DNA of 40,017 bases from Nitrosomonadales bacterium (GTDB lineage: Bacteria; Pseudomonadota; Gammaproteobacteria; Burkholderiales; Gallionellaceae), in assembly GCA_016195965.1 (NCBI GenBank), contig JACPYR010000025.1, positions 1 through 40,017 on the forward strand, written 5' to 3'. The notes under the pieces are model-generated. The model did not search any database and was not told the origin of the DNA. It saw nothing but the letters and a program-made list of their open reading frames with translations. Positions 15,766-25,260 of the stretch are shown here, one piece after another; positions within the stretch are counted from its first letter, which is position 1; each line of letters begins with the position of its first letter. The translations under genes and the position numbers were made by a program.

Positions 15766-17748
15766 ATGAAAAATCTCTGGAACGACGCCGAAGCAAAACA
15801 GCATCAAGGCTATCTGGCCGAACGTGTCTACTCTTCGCGGCTGCTGGGCGCGAATCCCGATCTGGTGCTGCACGGCGGCGGCAATACCTCGGTCAAGGGC
15901 GCCTGGCGGGACATCTTCGGCGACGACATCGAGACGCTGTATGTGAAGGGCAGCGGCTCGGATCTGATTTCGATCGAGGCGAAAGACTTTGCGCCGGTGC
16001 GTATGGATGCGCTGCTGAAGTTATCGCGGCTGGACAAGTTATCCGATCTGGACATGGCGCGAGAACTGAAACTGGCGACGCAGGACCCCAATGCTCCCCC
16101 GCCATCGGTCGAGGCCATATTGCATGCGCTGATCCCGCATCGTTTTGTCGATCACACCCATGCCGATGCGATCGTTGCCATTACTAATACTATGGGCACC
16201 AATACCGCAACGGGCGAGGCGCGCATCCGCGAAATATACGGCGACGAGGTGGTCGTGCTGCCCTATGTGATGCCCGGTTTCGATCTCGCAAAACTGTGCG
16301 CCGAGGTGTTCCCCAAGCAAGCTAACGCGCGCACCATAGGCATGGTGCTGATGAACCACGGCATCTTCAGTTTCGGCGACACTGCAAAGCAATCCTACGA
16401 CAGGATGATAGAGCTGGTGGGTCGCGCCGAGGCGTATCTGGAACAGCATGCGCCGTTGACGCCGCTGGCCGATAACAAGACGGATGCCGACTGGCTGGCG
16501 CTGGCTGAACTCAGAAAGAAAGTTTCCGCCGCAGCCGGTTTTCCGATGCTGCTGCACACCTGTTCGAATGCGGCGGCGCTGGCCTTCGCGCGCCATCCGG
16601 ATGTCGCGGCTATCGCGCAGCGCGGCCCGGCCACGCCGGATCATGTGATACGCACCAAGCGCGTGCCGATGCCGGGGCGCGATGTCGGAGCCTACACCTA
16701 TGCGTACCGCGCCTACTTTGAAACGCATTCCAGGTCGGCCAAGACTCCCTTGACGATGCTGGACCCGGCACCGCGCGTGATTCTCGATGCCGAGCTAGGG
16801 CTGGTCACGGCGGGGCGTTCGGCGCGCGACACCACGATCGCGGCGGACATCTACCTGCACACGATGGACATCATCCTGCGCAGCGAGGCGCTGGGCGGAT
16901 ATCAGGCGTTGCGCGAGAGCGATCTGTTCGACATGGAATACTGGGAGCTCGAACAGGCCAAGCTGAAGAAGGCCGGTGCGCCGAAAGCCTATGCGGGCGA
17001 GATCGCGATGGTGACCGGAGCGGCATCCGGCATAGGCAAGGCCTGCGTGCAGTCGTTCCTGAATCGCGGCGCCGCAGTCGTCGCGGTGGACATCAATCCT
17101 GCGGTCGAATCCATGTACCGCAACCGCGAAGATTATCTCGGTATCACTGCCGACCTGACCTCGTTGCAGCACATCAAGCGCATCATCGAACAGACGCTGC
17201 GCCGCTACGGCGGGCTGGACATGCTGGTGCTGAATGCGGGCATCTTCCCCGGCGGCAAGAAGATCGCGGCGCTGTCAGACGAGGAGTGGCGCAAGGTGAT
17301 GGCGGTGAACCTCGATTCCAATCTCGCTATCATGCGCGAGACGCATCCGCTGCTGAAGAACGCGCCGCGATACGGGCGCGTGGTGGTGAATGGCTCCAAG
17401 AATGTCCCGGCGCCAGGACCCGGCGCGGTGGCCTATTCTGCGGCCAAGGCGGCACTAACCCAGGCGGCGCGCGTTGCCGCATTGGAGTGGGGCGGCGACG
17501 GCATCCGGGTCAACGTGGTGCATCCGAATGCGGTATTCGATACCGGCATCTGGACGCAGGAGGTACTGGCGCAACGCGCCGCGCATTACGGCATGACGGT
17601 CGACGACTACAAGCGCAACAACGTGCTGCGCGAGGAAGTCACCAGCAAGGATGTGGCGGAACTGATCGCCGAGATGTGCGGCCCGCTGTTCGCGAAGATC
17701 ACCGGAGCGCAACTGCCGATAGACGGCGGCAATGAGCGGGTCATCTGA
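15766..17748 (+). CDS. Fused class II aldolase / short-chain dehydrogenase, probable 5-methylthioribulose-1-phosphate aldolase-reductase
   Basis: 660 residues, two enzymes in one chain. Residues about 1-230 and a linker to 400 are a class II (fuculose/rhamnulose-1-phosphate type) aldolase: GGGNTSVK, VKGSGSDL, E116, and metal ligands H130 and H132 (DHTHAD) and H198 (MNHG). Residues about 410-660 are an SDR: TGAASGIG (417-424), NAG (490-492), S544 and YSAAK (Y557, K561), all catalytic residues present. This architecture is usually annotated as bifunctional rhamnulose-1-phosphate aldolase/dehydrogenase. No rhamnose isomerase or kinase is nearby. Coming after mtnP and mtnA it fits the DHAP shunt, cleaving methylthioribulose 1-phosphate to DHAP and methylthioacetaldehyde, with the SDR handling the aldehyde. 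Domain calls are firm, substrate is inference. Confidence 0.85.
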   Translation: MKNLWNDAEAKQHQGYLAERVYSSRLLGANPDLVLHGGGNTSVKGAWRDIFGDDIETLYVKGSGSDLISIEAKDFAPVRMDALLKLSRLDKLSDLDMARELKLATQDPNAPPPSVEAILHALIPHRFVDHTHADAIVAITNTMGTNTATGEARIREIYGDEVVVLPYVMPGFDLAKLCAEVFPKQANARTIGMVLMNHGIFSFGDTAKQSYDRMIELVGRAEAYLEQHAPLTPLADNKTDADWLALAELRKKVSAAAGFPMLLHTCSNAAALAFARHPDVAAIAQRGPATPDHVIRTKRVPMPGRDVGAYTYAYRAYFETHSRSAKTPLTMLDPAPRVILDAELGLVTAGRSARDTTIAADIYLHTMDIILRSEALGGYQALRESDLFDMEYWELEQAKLKKAGAPKAYAGEIAMVTGAASGIGKACVQSFLNRGAAVVAVDINPAVESMYRNREDYLGITADLTSLQHIKRIIEQTLRRYGGLDMLVLNAGIFPGGKKIAALSDEEWRKVMAVNLDSNLAIMRETHPLLKNAPRYGRVVVNGSKNVPAPGPGAVAYSAAKAALTQAARVAALEWGGDGIRVNVVHPNAVFDTGIWTQEVLAQRAAHYGMTVDDYKRNNVLREEVTSKDVAELIAEMCGPLFAKITGAQLPIDGGNERVI

Positions 17749-17759
17749 ATAGCCCAAGT

Positions 17760-18110
17760 ATGGCCAAAGACCCGACCGATTACAGCACCGTCGATTTCAT
17801 CGCGCCCGTTCTGAACGTGACGTGCGGACAGGTATTGATGGACAGGCAGCGGCATATCGCCATCGTTGCGAAAAAGGGCAAAACCCATGCGCATCTGGTG
17901 CAAGTGAAGTCCGGCATATTGAAGCTGACCAGATATACCGCCCGCGAACTGACAGATGAATGGTCGGATGCCGATTACCCGTTCGATCGCGCGGTGGCCA
18001 GGTTGCTGGAGTTGGGCAAGCAGCATGGGATCACCGAATCGGCACGCAATGCGCTGGAACAATTGGCTAGGGTGGGGCGTGAACCCAAACAGCACAGGTT
18101 GTTCGGATAA
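17760..18110 (+). CDS. Unrecognised 116-residue protein after the aldolase-SDR gene
   Basis: Starts 11 bases after the aldolase-SDR stop, so it is probably co-transcribed. A soluble protein without signal peptide or membrane segment. The N-terminal half is strand-rich (VDFIAPVLNVTCGQVLMDRQ, HIAIVAKKGKTHAHLVQVKSG). The C-terminal half is helical and charged (DRAVARLLELGKQHGITESA). No catalytic motif is recognised. Codon use and GC match the neighbours, so it looks like a resident gene. Function unknown; linkage to MTA salvage or to the following cellulose locus are both possible. Confidence 0.75.
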   Translation: MAKDPTDYSTVDFIAPVLNVTCGQVLMDRQRHIAIVAKKGKTHAHLVQVKSGILKLTRYTARELTDEWSDADYPFDRAVARLLELGKQHGITESARNALEQLARVGREPKQHRLFG

Positions 18111-18161
18111 CCTTGCGAGCAGTACATCAACAGCCAATTAATGTTTCAATAGGTCATCGGC

Positions 18162-19787
18162 ATGGGTATCTGGAATTTTTATTTTATCGCGAAGTTATTT
18201 CTGTACTTCGGGCACTACGCCGGTTTTCATGTATGGCTGAACCTGGCGTTCGCAATATCGCTGGTCGTGCCGATTCCGGAGCGCTATGCGCGCTACAAAT
18301 TGGCCAGGCAGTTGATTGCCATTCCAGCCGGCATCGCGTTGTTCTACTACGACACCTGGTTGCCGCCGATTACGCGGGTGTTCGCGCAAGCCGGACAGTT
18401 GGAGGGTTTCAGCCTGACCTATCTGGCAGAATTGGCGGGCCGTTTCTTCAATCCGCTGGTGATCGCCGCTCTGCTGTTGCTCTACGCGATATATTTTCTG
18501 GCCAGCAAAAGATTGCGCATGTCTTCCTTTGTGTTTCTTGCGATGCTGGCGCCGCTGCTGCCGGTTACCACACAGCGCCCGGATACGGGCTTGCCTGTTG
18601 TCGGGCTTGCCGCCGAGGATAAAACGGACAACAAGCCCGCATCAGCGGTGCCGGATATCGGCTCTGCGCCATTGCTCAAAGCGGACGACGAGGTTTCCGG
18701 CGATCCGCAGAACTTCGGGCTGACCGCCAGGCTGAATTCGTTTTACCGCAAGGAAGCGGCGCGTAGCGTGGCTTTTGCGCGATCACCGTCTGCGGATGCG
18801 CCTTTCGATATCATCTTCCTGCAAATATGTTCGCTGTCATGGGATGACCTGAACTTTACCGGGGAACAGGAAAATCCCTTATTCAAACGCTTCAACATTG
18901 TTTTCAGCAATTTCAATTCGGCGAGCTCATACAGCGGACCGGCGGTGATCCGGCTGCTGCGCGGCAGTTGCGGACAGCCCAGGCATAGCGGGCTGTATGA
19001 TCCGGCTGCTGCGCAATGCCAGACGTTTAACGATTTGCAGAAGGCAGGTTTCGATCCGCAGCTGGCGATGAATCACGACGGGCATTATGGCGGCTTCCTG
19101 GCCGACGTGCGCGAGCGCGGCGGGCTGCAGGCCACGCCGTTCGATGTCAGCGGCCTGCCCGCTTATCTGAAAAGCTTCGACGGTACACCTGTTTACGACG
19201 ATTATGAGGTGCTGGCGAAATGGTGGAAGAGCCGTTTGGACATGCCTGCGCAACGCGTCGCCTTGTTTTACAACACTGTCAGTCTGCATGACGGCAACCG
19301 TTACTCGGGTGATCGTTCCGCCAACAGCATGGAGATTTATCATCCGCGCCAGACCCGGTTGCTGGCAGACCTGGATCGGTTTTTCAGCGAATTGCAGGCA
19401 TCGGGACGGCGCGCCGTCGTGGTGTTTGTCGCGGAACACGGCGCATCGGTACGCGGCGACAAGATGCAGATCGCCGGTTTGCGCGAGATACCCAGCCCGC
19501 GCATCAGCCTCGTGCCTGCCGGCATCAAGCTGATCGGTTTTCCGGAAAATCCGGCGCCATTGCTGGTCAGTAAGCCGACCAGCTATCTGGCGATCTCGCA
19601 ATTGTTGGCCAATTTCATACGCACCAGCCCTTTCGGCAAGAACAGTCCCAGGCTGGAGGAATATCTGGGTAATCTGCCGACCACCGAATTTGTTGCGGAA
19701 AATGAAAGCATCGTCGTGATGCGTAGCAACCGGCGCTATTTCATCCATGACAAGGATGAAGAATGGGTGGAGTACGAGGCCGACTGA
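18162..19787 (+). CDS. bcsG: Cellulose phosphoethanolamine transferase BcsG
   Basis: Inner-membrane enzyme that moves phosphoethanolamine from phospholipid onto nascent cellulose in the periplasm. 541 residues: membrane helices in the first about 135, then an alkaline-phosphatase-like periplasmic domain. The Zn ligands and nucleophile line up with the E. coli protein: C223 (ICSLSW), S258 in SSYSGP (same 35-residue spacing from the Cys), H376 (SLHDGN), and E425-H426 (AEHGASVRGDKM). All catalytic residues are thus retained, which predicts modified (pEtN) cellulose. It faces the bcsCBA operon tail-to-tail. No bcsE or bcsF gene is seen in the window. Confidence 0.93.
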   Translation: MGIWNFYFIAKLFLYFGHYAGFHVWLNLAFAISLVVPIPERYARYKLARQLIAIPAGIALFYYDTWLPPITRVFAQAGQLEGFSLTYLAELAGRFFNPLVIAALLLLYAIYFLASKRLRMSSFVFLAMLAPLLPVTTQRPDTGLPVVGLAAEDKTDNKPASAVPDIGSAPLLKADDEVSGDPQNFGLTARLNSFYRKEAARSVAFARSPSADAPFDIIFLQICSLSWDDLNFTGEQENPLFKRFNIVFSNFNSASSYSGPAVIRLLRGSCGQPRHSGLYDPAAAQCQTFNDLQKAGFDPQLAMNHDGHYGGFLADVRERGGLQATPFDVSGLPAYLKSFDGTPVYDDYEVLAKWWKSRLDMPAQRVALFYNTVSLHDGNRYSGDRSANSMEIYHPRQTRLLADLDRFFSELQASGRRAVVVFVAEHGASVRGDKMQIAGLREIPSPRISLVPAGIKLIGFPENPAPLLVSKPTSYLAISQLLANFIRTSPFGKNSPRLEEYLGNLPTTEFVAENESIVVMRSNRRYFIHDKDEEWVEYEAD

Positions 19788-19805
19788 TTTTCAAACCCAA
19801 TTCAA

Positions 19806-20005
19806 TCAATCCGCAGATTACGCAGATTTACACAGATTATATTCAGTATCTAATCGCGATTAACCTGAAAAACTTAGTGAGCCACAGAGAACACAGAGAT
19901 CACCGAGATAAAGCAGACGGTTGTACCAAGAGATTGACGCACCTTTGGGGTGAGCATATAGAAGCGCGTGGAATCGCCGCTCTCTCTGTGTACTCTGTGA
20001 TCTCT
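19806..20005. repeat. Nested hairpin repeats (CGCAGATT and CACAGAG families) after bcsG
   Basis: The 311-base gap between bcsG and bcsC holds no gene. It contains a single left arm of the CAGATT family (19808-19838). Next comes a CACAGAG left arm (19877-19908, GCCACAGAGAACACAGAG) with its inverted partner near 19979-20005, and then copy 2 of the 62-bp hairpin sequence. The two operons end here tail-to-tail. Confidence 0.6.
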
Positions 20006-20065
20006 GATAAAACTACTAGCCATTCCACTAGGCCGCCAAAATACGGCAGCCAAGTAGCTGGTTAT
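20004..20065. repeat. 62-bp dispersed hairpin sequence, copy 2
   Basis: Starts CTGATAAAACTACTAGCC and ends GCTGGTTAT. Same length as 4493-4554 with 6 differences, most of them in or next to the loop. The arms CCACTAGGCCGCC and GGCAGCCAAGTAG pair imperfectly. Here it is not enclosed by the 20-bp terminal repeats seen around copy 1. Confidence 0.7.
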
Positions 20066-20098
20066 GTGGCTTGAATTACGGTTTTTAGGTTCAAAGAT

Positions 20099-23065
20099 TT
20101 AGTAACGCGAATACGCCTTGACCGGTTCTGGCGGGTAGGGCACGGCTCCATTGTGCGCGTCGAATCTATAGCGCAGGTAGAGGATCGCGAAGTTCGGCGT
20201 GTAGTAGGCGGAGCGATCTATCTGCAAGCGTCCGCCGACAAAAAGTTGCGGGGTGTAGCGGTACTCCAGCGCGCCGCCGAATGAATAGCCCGTGCCGTGG
20301 CCATCCCCGCCGGTGTAGACCGGCACCATAGTCGCGGAATTGGCGATGCCCTGGGCTTGCAATGCGGCATCGGTCGGATAGAACGGCATGTCCTTTTCAT
20401 AGCTGACCGATATCGACGCCGAGCCTTGCAGCAAATAAGACCAGCGTTCCTGGCGTCCGGTCCAGCGGAAGGGCAGGGCGAGCGAGTAATATTTCTGCGG
20501 GCTGTAGTAGCCGCCGTGCCCGAAGGTGTAATAGCGCAGGTTTTCGCGATAGTGCCAGTCGGTGATAGCGACACCGCCAGTCAGGCGCATGTTCTCTTCG
20601 CGGATGAAACTCCAGTCGAACCCGGTGCGCAGCGCGGACTCGGTATTGCCCAGCACATTCCTGCCGGTCAGCCAGTGATAGCCCAAATCGACGAAACCGT
20701 TAAGGCGGCCATAATCCCGGCTGACATGCAGGCTGGCGCCGCTGCTGCGCACGCCGCCCCACACTTCGTCCGTCACCGGATCATGCACGCCCGCATAGGA
20801 AAGCAGGCTGCTGGTTACCGGGCGGCGCGATACGTCGAACGACATGCCGGAAGTCTCGGTGTAGTGCGAACATTTGATCCCACCCAGCACATCGGTGACC
20901 GCAAAGCCCAGCGGCGTGCTGCCGATGTCCGCGCGTATATCGCCGGCCTGGTAGCCGACCGCCAGGGCCGTACCGCGCGCCGCCTGTATGGGGGCATCGG
21001 CCAGCCCGCCCGGTGCGAGCGCCAGCACCTTGCCGTATTGGCGGAGGTTGTACAGGTCGGCGAGTTGCAGCACGCCGGCCTCGGCGCTGACCGGGTCTAT
21101 TTGGACAAATGCCTGTCCGCCCGCATAGTCTATGGGCACGCGCATTTCTATCGGGATTTCTCTGGACGTCAAATTGGAAATGCCGGGCGTGCCATCGGTC
21201 TTGCTCAGATAATCGACCCCGGCAGTCACATAGCCGCTGGCGCGGCGGCGTTCCATACTCGCGATTTCGTCGGCGGCGTTGGCCCGTTTGAAATCGTCCA
21301 GCGCCTCGGCATAACGCCGGTCTGCCTGGGCGATGCGCCCGGCCTGAACCAGCACGCGGGGATTGTCCGGTGCAATCTTTTGGGAGGATTTGAGGATAGT
21401 TCGCGCGGCGGCAATGTTTCCGATCCCGGTATACCAGTCTGCAATCGCCATGCGTTTATCGAAATCGTCGGCTGGGGTGTTCGCCAGCATGGTGGCCATT
21501 TCGCGCTGCGCGCCGGTCTGGTCACCGGCGTCGCTCATCGCCCTGGCCAGCGCCAGTCTCGCGTTGAAGTACCCCGGCTCGCGTTCGAGGATGTGCTTAT
21601 AGGTGTCGCGCGCCTGTTGCGGTTCATGCGAGGCGACCTGCACGCGGGCCAGTGCCATCAACAGGTCGGTATTTTCCGGATCGCGCAGCAGCGCGGAGTT
21701 GAGGGCTGCGCGGGCTGCGGCATGATCGCCGGCATGGCGCAGTTGGTCGGCGCGGTGTGCGGCCAGCGATGACTGCAGGTAACGTAGCTCCTTGCGGTTG
21801 TTGTCCGAGAGTTCGGGCGAGGAATCCAGTTGGTCCAGCAACGGAGCAAGTTCATCGTTGCGTTCTGCGCGGTTCAGCAGCGCGGCATAGTACAGGCGCA
21901 ATTCGGCAGATGGGGAGGGTTGCACAAGCAGGCTGCGCAGCAGTTCCAGGCCACGGGAGGCTTCATTGATATCCAGATAGGCGTTGGCGACCAGGCTTGC
22001 GAATTCCGCATCATCGCCCGCAGCTGTTGCGGCATGGTCCAGATGCGCCAGGGCGTCGCCGCGCCGGTTCTGCTGCGCCAGCGCGATGGCCTGCTGGGTC
22101 CGGGATTTAATGGCCAGCTTGTTTTGCAGGCGCGATATTGAAGGCGTGCGCGCCGTTGCGGGTATTTTTTCCAGCAGGCGCAACGCAGCATCGGTCTCAT
22201 CCAGCAATCCCAGATACAGCGCGCAGGCATACAGCATGTCGGCGTCATCTGGCGCGACCGACAGGCCTGCTTCGATCAAGGCGCGGCCCTGTTTTTTGTC
22301 GCCCTGCTTGTGGTATAACCTGGACAGGTCGAAGCGCACCCATGGATTTTTCGGCGCAAGCTGCAATGCATGCTGCAGCGTAGCCATGGCCTGTTCGGGG
22401 TGCCCCTCTTTCAGCTGAGCGTCCGCCTGATCCCTGAGCAGCCATGGCTGGCGTTCTGCGTCTGCGCGTTGCGCATCAGCAAGCGCTTCGCGCACGCCGG
22501 TATTGTCCGCATCCACGGCCAGATAGTCGCGGTACAGCCCGATGTGATCGGGGCTGTGCTCAAGCGCAAGCAGCGCGCTACGCCAGGCATCCTGAGCCTG
22601 TTTGCGTTCGGCGCCCGGCTGGCTGGCAGTGGACAGGCTGGTCAGCGTCTGGATGGCGGCGCGGCGGGTTGCCGGGCGGGTGGACAGATGCAGCGCCAGA
22701 GCCAGCCGGTAGCGCATATCTGAGGATGTCGCAGCCAGTTTTTCCAGGCCGTTTTTGGCCTCGTCCCATCCTGCCGGCGTATTGCCGATAATGCGGTAAT
22801 ACTCCAGCGCGAGATCGCCTGCCGGCGGCTGATCGGGATAGAGAGCACGCATTCCGGCGGCAGCTTCCTCATGCTTCCCGGCCCTGGCAAGCAGGCGTAT
22901 CAAGGCAAGTTGCTTGGCCTTTTGTTTGTCGTTGCCTGCGGCCTTGATTTTGGCCGCGCCTTGATTGGCAGTCCCGGCGGGTGCGGCTATGGCCGCATTG
23001 GCAGTGCACAAACATGCCAAGGCGGCCAGGATCAGGGAGGATGGACGGTCAAGAGTCACTATCAT
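20099..23065 (-). CDS. bcsC: Cellulose export outer-membrane protein BcsC
   Basis: 988 residues. A signal peptide (residues 1-28, cleavage near AIA-APAG) precedes a long periplasmic superhelix of TPR repeats to about residue 650. Examples are PEQAMATLQHALQLAPKNPWVRFDLSRLY and ARRALNSAL-like units. The C-terminal BCSC domain (about 660-988) forms the outer-membrane beta-barrel, with SLLSYAGVHDPVTDEVWGGV and a terminal aromatic. It threads cellulose from BcsAB across the periplasm and outer membrane. It is somewhat shorter than the E. coli protein (over 1100 residues), with fewer TPRs. Last gene of the minus-strand operon, 26 bases after bcsB. Confidence 0.93.
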   Translation of the reverse strand: MIVTLDRPSSLILAALACLCTANAAIAAPAGTANQGAAKIKAAGNDKQKAKQLALIRLLARAGKHEEAAAGMRALYPDQPPAGDLALEYYRIIGNTPAGWDEAKNGLEKLAATSSDMRYRLALALHLSTRPATRRAAIQTLTSLSTASQPGAERKQAQDAWRSALLALEHSPDHIGLYRDYLAVDADNTGVREALADAQRADAERQPWLLRDQADAQLKEGHPEQAMATLQHALQLAPKNPWVRFDLSRLYHKQGDKKQGRALIEAGLSVAPDDADMLYACALYLGLLDETDAALRLLEKIPATARTPSISRLQNKLAIKSRTQQAIALAQQNRRGDALAHLDHAATAAGDDAEFASLVANAYLDINEASRGLELLRSLLVQPSPSAELRLYYAALLNRAERNDELAPLLDQLDSSPELSDNNRKELRYLQSSLAAHRADQLRHAGDHAAARAALNSALLRDPENTDLLMALARVQVASHEPQQARDTYKHILEREPGYFNARLALARAMSDAGDQTGAQREMATMLANTPADDFDKRMAIADWYTGIGNIAAARTILKSSQKIAPDNPRVLVQAGRIAQADRRYAEALDDFKRANAADEIASMERRRASGYVTAGVDYLSKTDGTPGISNLTSREIPIEMRVPIDYAGGQAFVQIDPVSAEAGVLQLADLYNLRQYGKVLALAPGGLADAPIQAARGTALAVGYQAGDIRADIGSTPLGFAVTDVLGGIKCSHYTETSGMSFDVSRRPVTSSLLSYAGVHDPVTDEVWGGVRSSGASLHVSRDYGRLNGFVDLGYHWLTGRNVLGNTESALRTGFDWSFIREENMRLTGGVAITDWHYRENLRYYTFGHGGYYSPQKYYSLALPFRWTGRQERWSYLLQGSASISVSYEKDMPFYPTDAALQAQGIANSATMVPVYTGGDGHGTGYSFGGALEYRYTPQLFVGGRLQIDRSAYYTPNFAILYLRYRFDAHNGAVPYPPEPVKAYSRY

Positions 23066-23091
23066 TTTTCAGTATCGTTTTTTATTTCAGT

Positions 23092-25260
23092 TTATGACTT
23101 TTCGCCTGTTCCCTGGCGTTGCCTGCGGTAGCGGCCCAACAGCCTGTATCCCAGCCAGCCTAATACGGTGATGGTCAGCGCTATCACTCCATACAGCACG
23201 TAGGCGTTGGAGTACAGGATGGAGTCGATGAATGAAACCTTGCCTTTATCCCCGGTAGAATATTTTTTTCCGACCGACAGAGAAGTCAGGTCGTAGTTGG
23301 GCACATCGAGTTTGATCAATGCGATATCTCCGCTGATGCGCGCCTGGACGCCGGAATTCAGCAACGCATCTCCCAGCGCCAGCAGATCATTGTCGGTCTG
23401 CGCCGTTGCCAGCACCACCGAACGGCCTTTGCTGCGTGCAGACTCGAATTCCATTAGCAGTCCGCTGCCTATTCCCAGTCCGCTTTTCTGCTTGCTCAGG
23501 GATATCGAGGATTCGCTATCCCAGCTGCGTTTGACCGGATAGGGGATGGTGGCGACGCCATTCACCTGCATCGGTGCCTGATCCATCATGGCCTGGGGTA
23601 TAGCCGAGGTCTTGCCGACCACCAGCATTTCTCCCTTCCAGTCTACGGGCTCGGTGAAAGTGACTTGCGTGCCGAACAGCGGGAAGCCGTTCTTCTGGGA
23701 GATCATGCCGATCAGGTTGAATGCGGTGTCGATCGAAGCGTTGTCCGGCTGCGGCAAATAAACCAGCGTCTCAAAACCATCCGGCCAGCGCGTGAACGGG
23801 AAGCCGTTGAGCGAGAACAGTTCGAGCTTGGGCATTTCGACCAGATGCGGCATAGGCGGGAAATACAGCGTCGAGTTTTCGTGGATGGTCACGAACGGCG
23901 CGTCGGAATTGATCGAATCGCACAACTGGCGATGGGTGCTGAGATAGGATTGAAAGGCGATGGTGTTGACGCCGGGCTTGAACAGATAGGTGGGCAGGTC
24001 CAACTGGTAGCCGTCGATGTAATTGCCGTCGACGCGGTCGAGGTGGATGTCGCGCACCCGTTTGTCGTTTACCGAAAGACCGAGCGTGGAGTCGGTGCGC
24101 ATGCCTGAGCTGTAGGCAAAATTCAGCACGAGCTTTGCGTACTGGTTTTGTTTGATCAGGAAATCCGGCGGCAGCCGGAAGGATAGTTCGGAGCGGGTTC
24201 CCTCATTTCCTTCTCTGCTTGCCTTGCCGTTGAAACCATACAGCGAAGAGGTCGACATGCCCAGCGATTTGAAGTTGTAGGCCTTGTCCGAAGTCAGCAC
24301 CATTTTTCCGCCATACATCGAGATGTCCGGCATGCTGAATTCGTAGGCGCGCAACTCATCCGTGCCGGGATAGGGCAATGACATGTTGGCGAATGTTTCG
24401 GCGGCGATCTTGAGGGGTTTCTGATCATCGCCGGCAATGACGATCAACGCATGCAGGTTATCAACGGTTTGGCCGCCGCCAGGCAGATGGAACAGCTTGA
24501 TCAGTCCGCCATCTGCCTGCGCGACATTGATGCCGTATTGGGCAAGTGTTGCTGCGGCAAATTTTGTAGTGCCGACCAGCACGTTATCCATGCCGGGTTT
24601 GATGTCGGTCGAATGGGAAAACTTCACATTGCGGTAGTCGAAATGGCTGGCGATACCCGAGGCAACGACTCCGGCCATCGTCACCGATTCCGGGCTGGTG
24701 CTGTCCATGACCAGGTTGACTGCGGCTTCCGGGAACTGTTTGGGGTCGAAAATCCAACCGGTCGTCTTGCCCAGCTGCAGCGGCAGCGGTTTCAGGTCGT
24801 AATCGATTTCCAGAAAAGAGTCTTTAACGCTGACGCTGGTCCACAAGTTTGGGGAGCAGGGTTCTTCGCACTGGTTGGTCAGGTAGTGTTGGGCGACCTG
24901 GAATGCGATGGTGTTGTAACCGGGTTCCAGGTGCGTTACCGGGATCGCAACGTCGGTCGTGACGGTGGGCGCTTCCGGGTTCAGTTTCATTTGTGTGATG
25001 TGTTCGCCATTGAACTTGATCGCCATCTGCGAAATGTTGCTCACCACGGTGTTCGATACCGTGTAATGCAGGCTGAGGACGATCTTGTGCACATTCCATC
25101 GTTCGGGGATGGGGAAAGACAAGCTCTGGCTGCCGCTCATGCAGCGCATCTCCAGCGCGGGAGATGCGGTAAATTTTTCCAGCGGCAGTTTGAGGGTGCC
25201 GGCATGTGCCGTCGGATTGAATACAAACATCGCTAACACCAGCACGAAAATTTTGATCAT
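23092..25260 (-). CDS. bcsB: Cellulose synthase periplasmic subunit BcsB
   Basis: 722 residues. Signal peptide (1-20, cleavage after AHA), then the two carbohydrate-binding/flavodoxin-like repeats typical of BcsB (SFPIPERWNVHKIVLSLHYT, and QLCDSINSDAPFVTIHENSTLYFPP). A single C-terminal membrane helix (YVLYGVIALTITVLGWLGYRLL) with a basic tail packs against BcsA. It guides the glucan through the periplasm. The ATG overlaps the bcsA stop by 4 bases, so the two are translationally coupled. Confidence 0.95.
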   Translation of the reverse strand: MIKIFVLVLAMFVFNPTAHAGTLKLPLEKFTASPALEMRCMSGSQSLSFPIPERWNVHKIVLSLHYTVSNTVVSNISQMAIKFNGEHITQMKLNPEAPTVTTDVAIPVTHLEPGYNTIAFQVAQHYLTNQCEEPCSPNLWTSVSVKDSFLEIDYDLKPLPLQLGKTTGWIFDPKQFPEAAVNLVMDSTSPESVTMAGVVASGIASHFDYRNVKFSHSTDIKPGMDNVLVGTTKFAAATLAQYGINVAQADGGLIKLFHLPGGGQTVDNLHALIVIAGDDQKPLKIAAETFANMSLPYPGTDELRAYEFSMPDISMYGGKMVLTSDKAYNFKSLGMSTSSLYGFNGKASREGNEGTRSELSFRLPPDFLIKQNQYAKLVLNFAYSSGMRTDSTLGLSVNDKRVRDIHLDRVDGNYIDGYQLDLPTYLFKPGVNTIAFQSYLSTHRQLCDSINSDAPFVTIHENSTLYFPPMPHLVEMPKLELFSLNGFPFTRWPDGFETLVYLPQPDNASIDTAFNLIGMISQKNGFPLFGTQVTFTEPVDWKGEMLVVGKTSAIPQAMMDQAPMQVNGVATIPYPVKRSWDSESSISLSKQKSGLGIGSGLLMEFESARSKGRSVVLATAQTDNDLLALGDALLNSGVQARISGDIALIKLDVPNYDLTSLSVGKKYSTGDKGKVSFIDSILYSNAYVLYGVIALTITVLGWLGYRLLGRYRRQRQGTGEKS

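Noticed and set aside
20297..21772. 491-codon open frame antisense to bcsC
   Set aside because: A shadow of the TPR-coding strand in GC-rich DNA with no recognisable domain.
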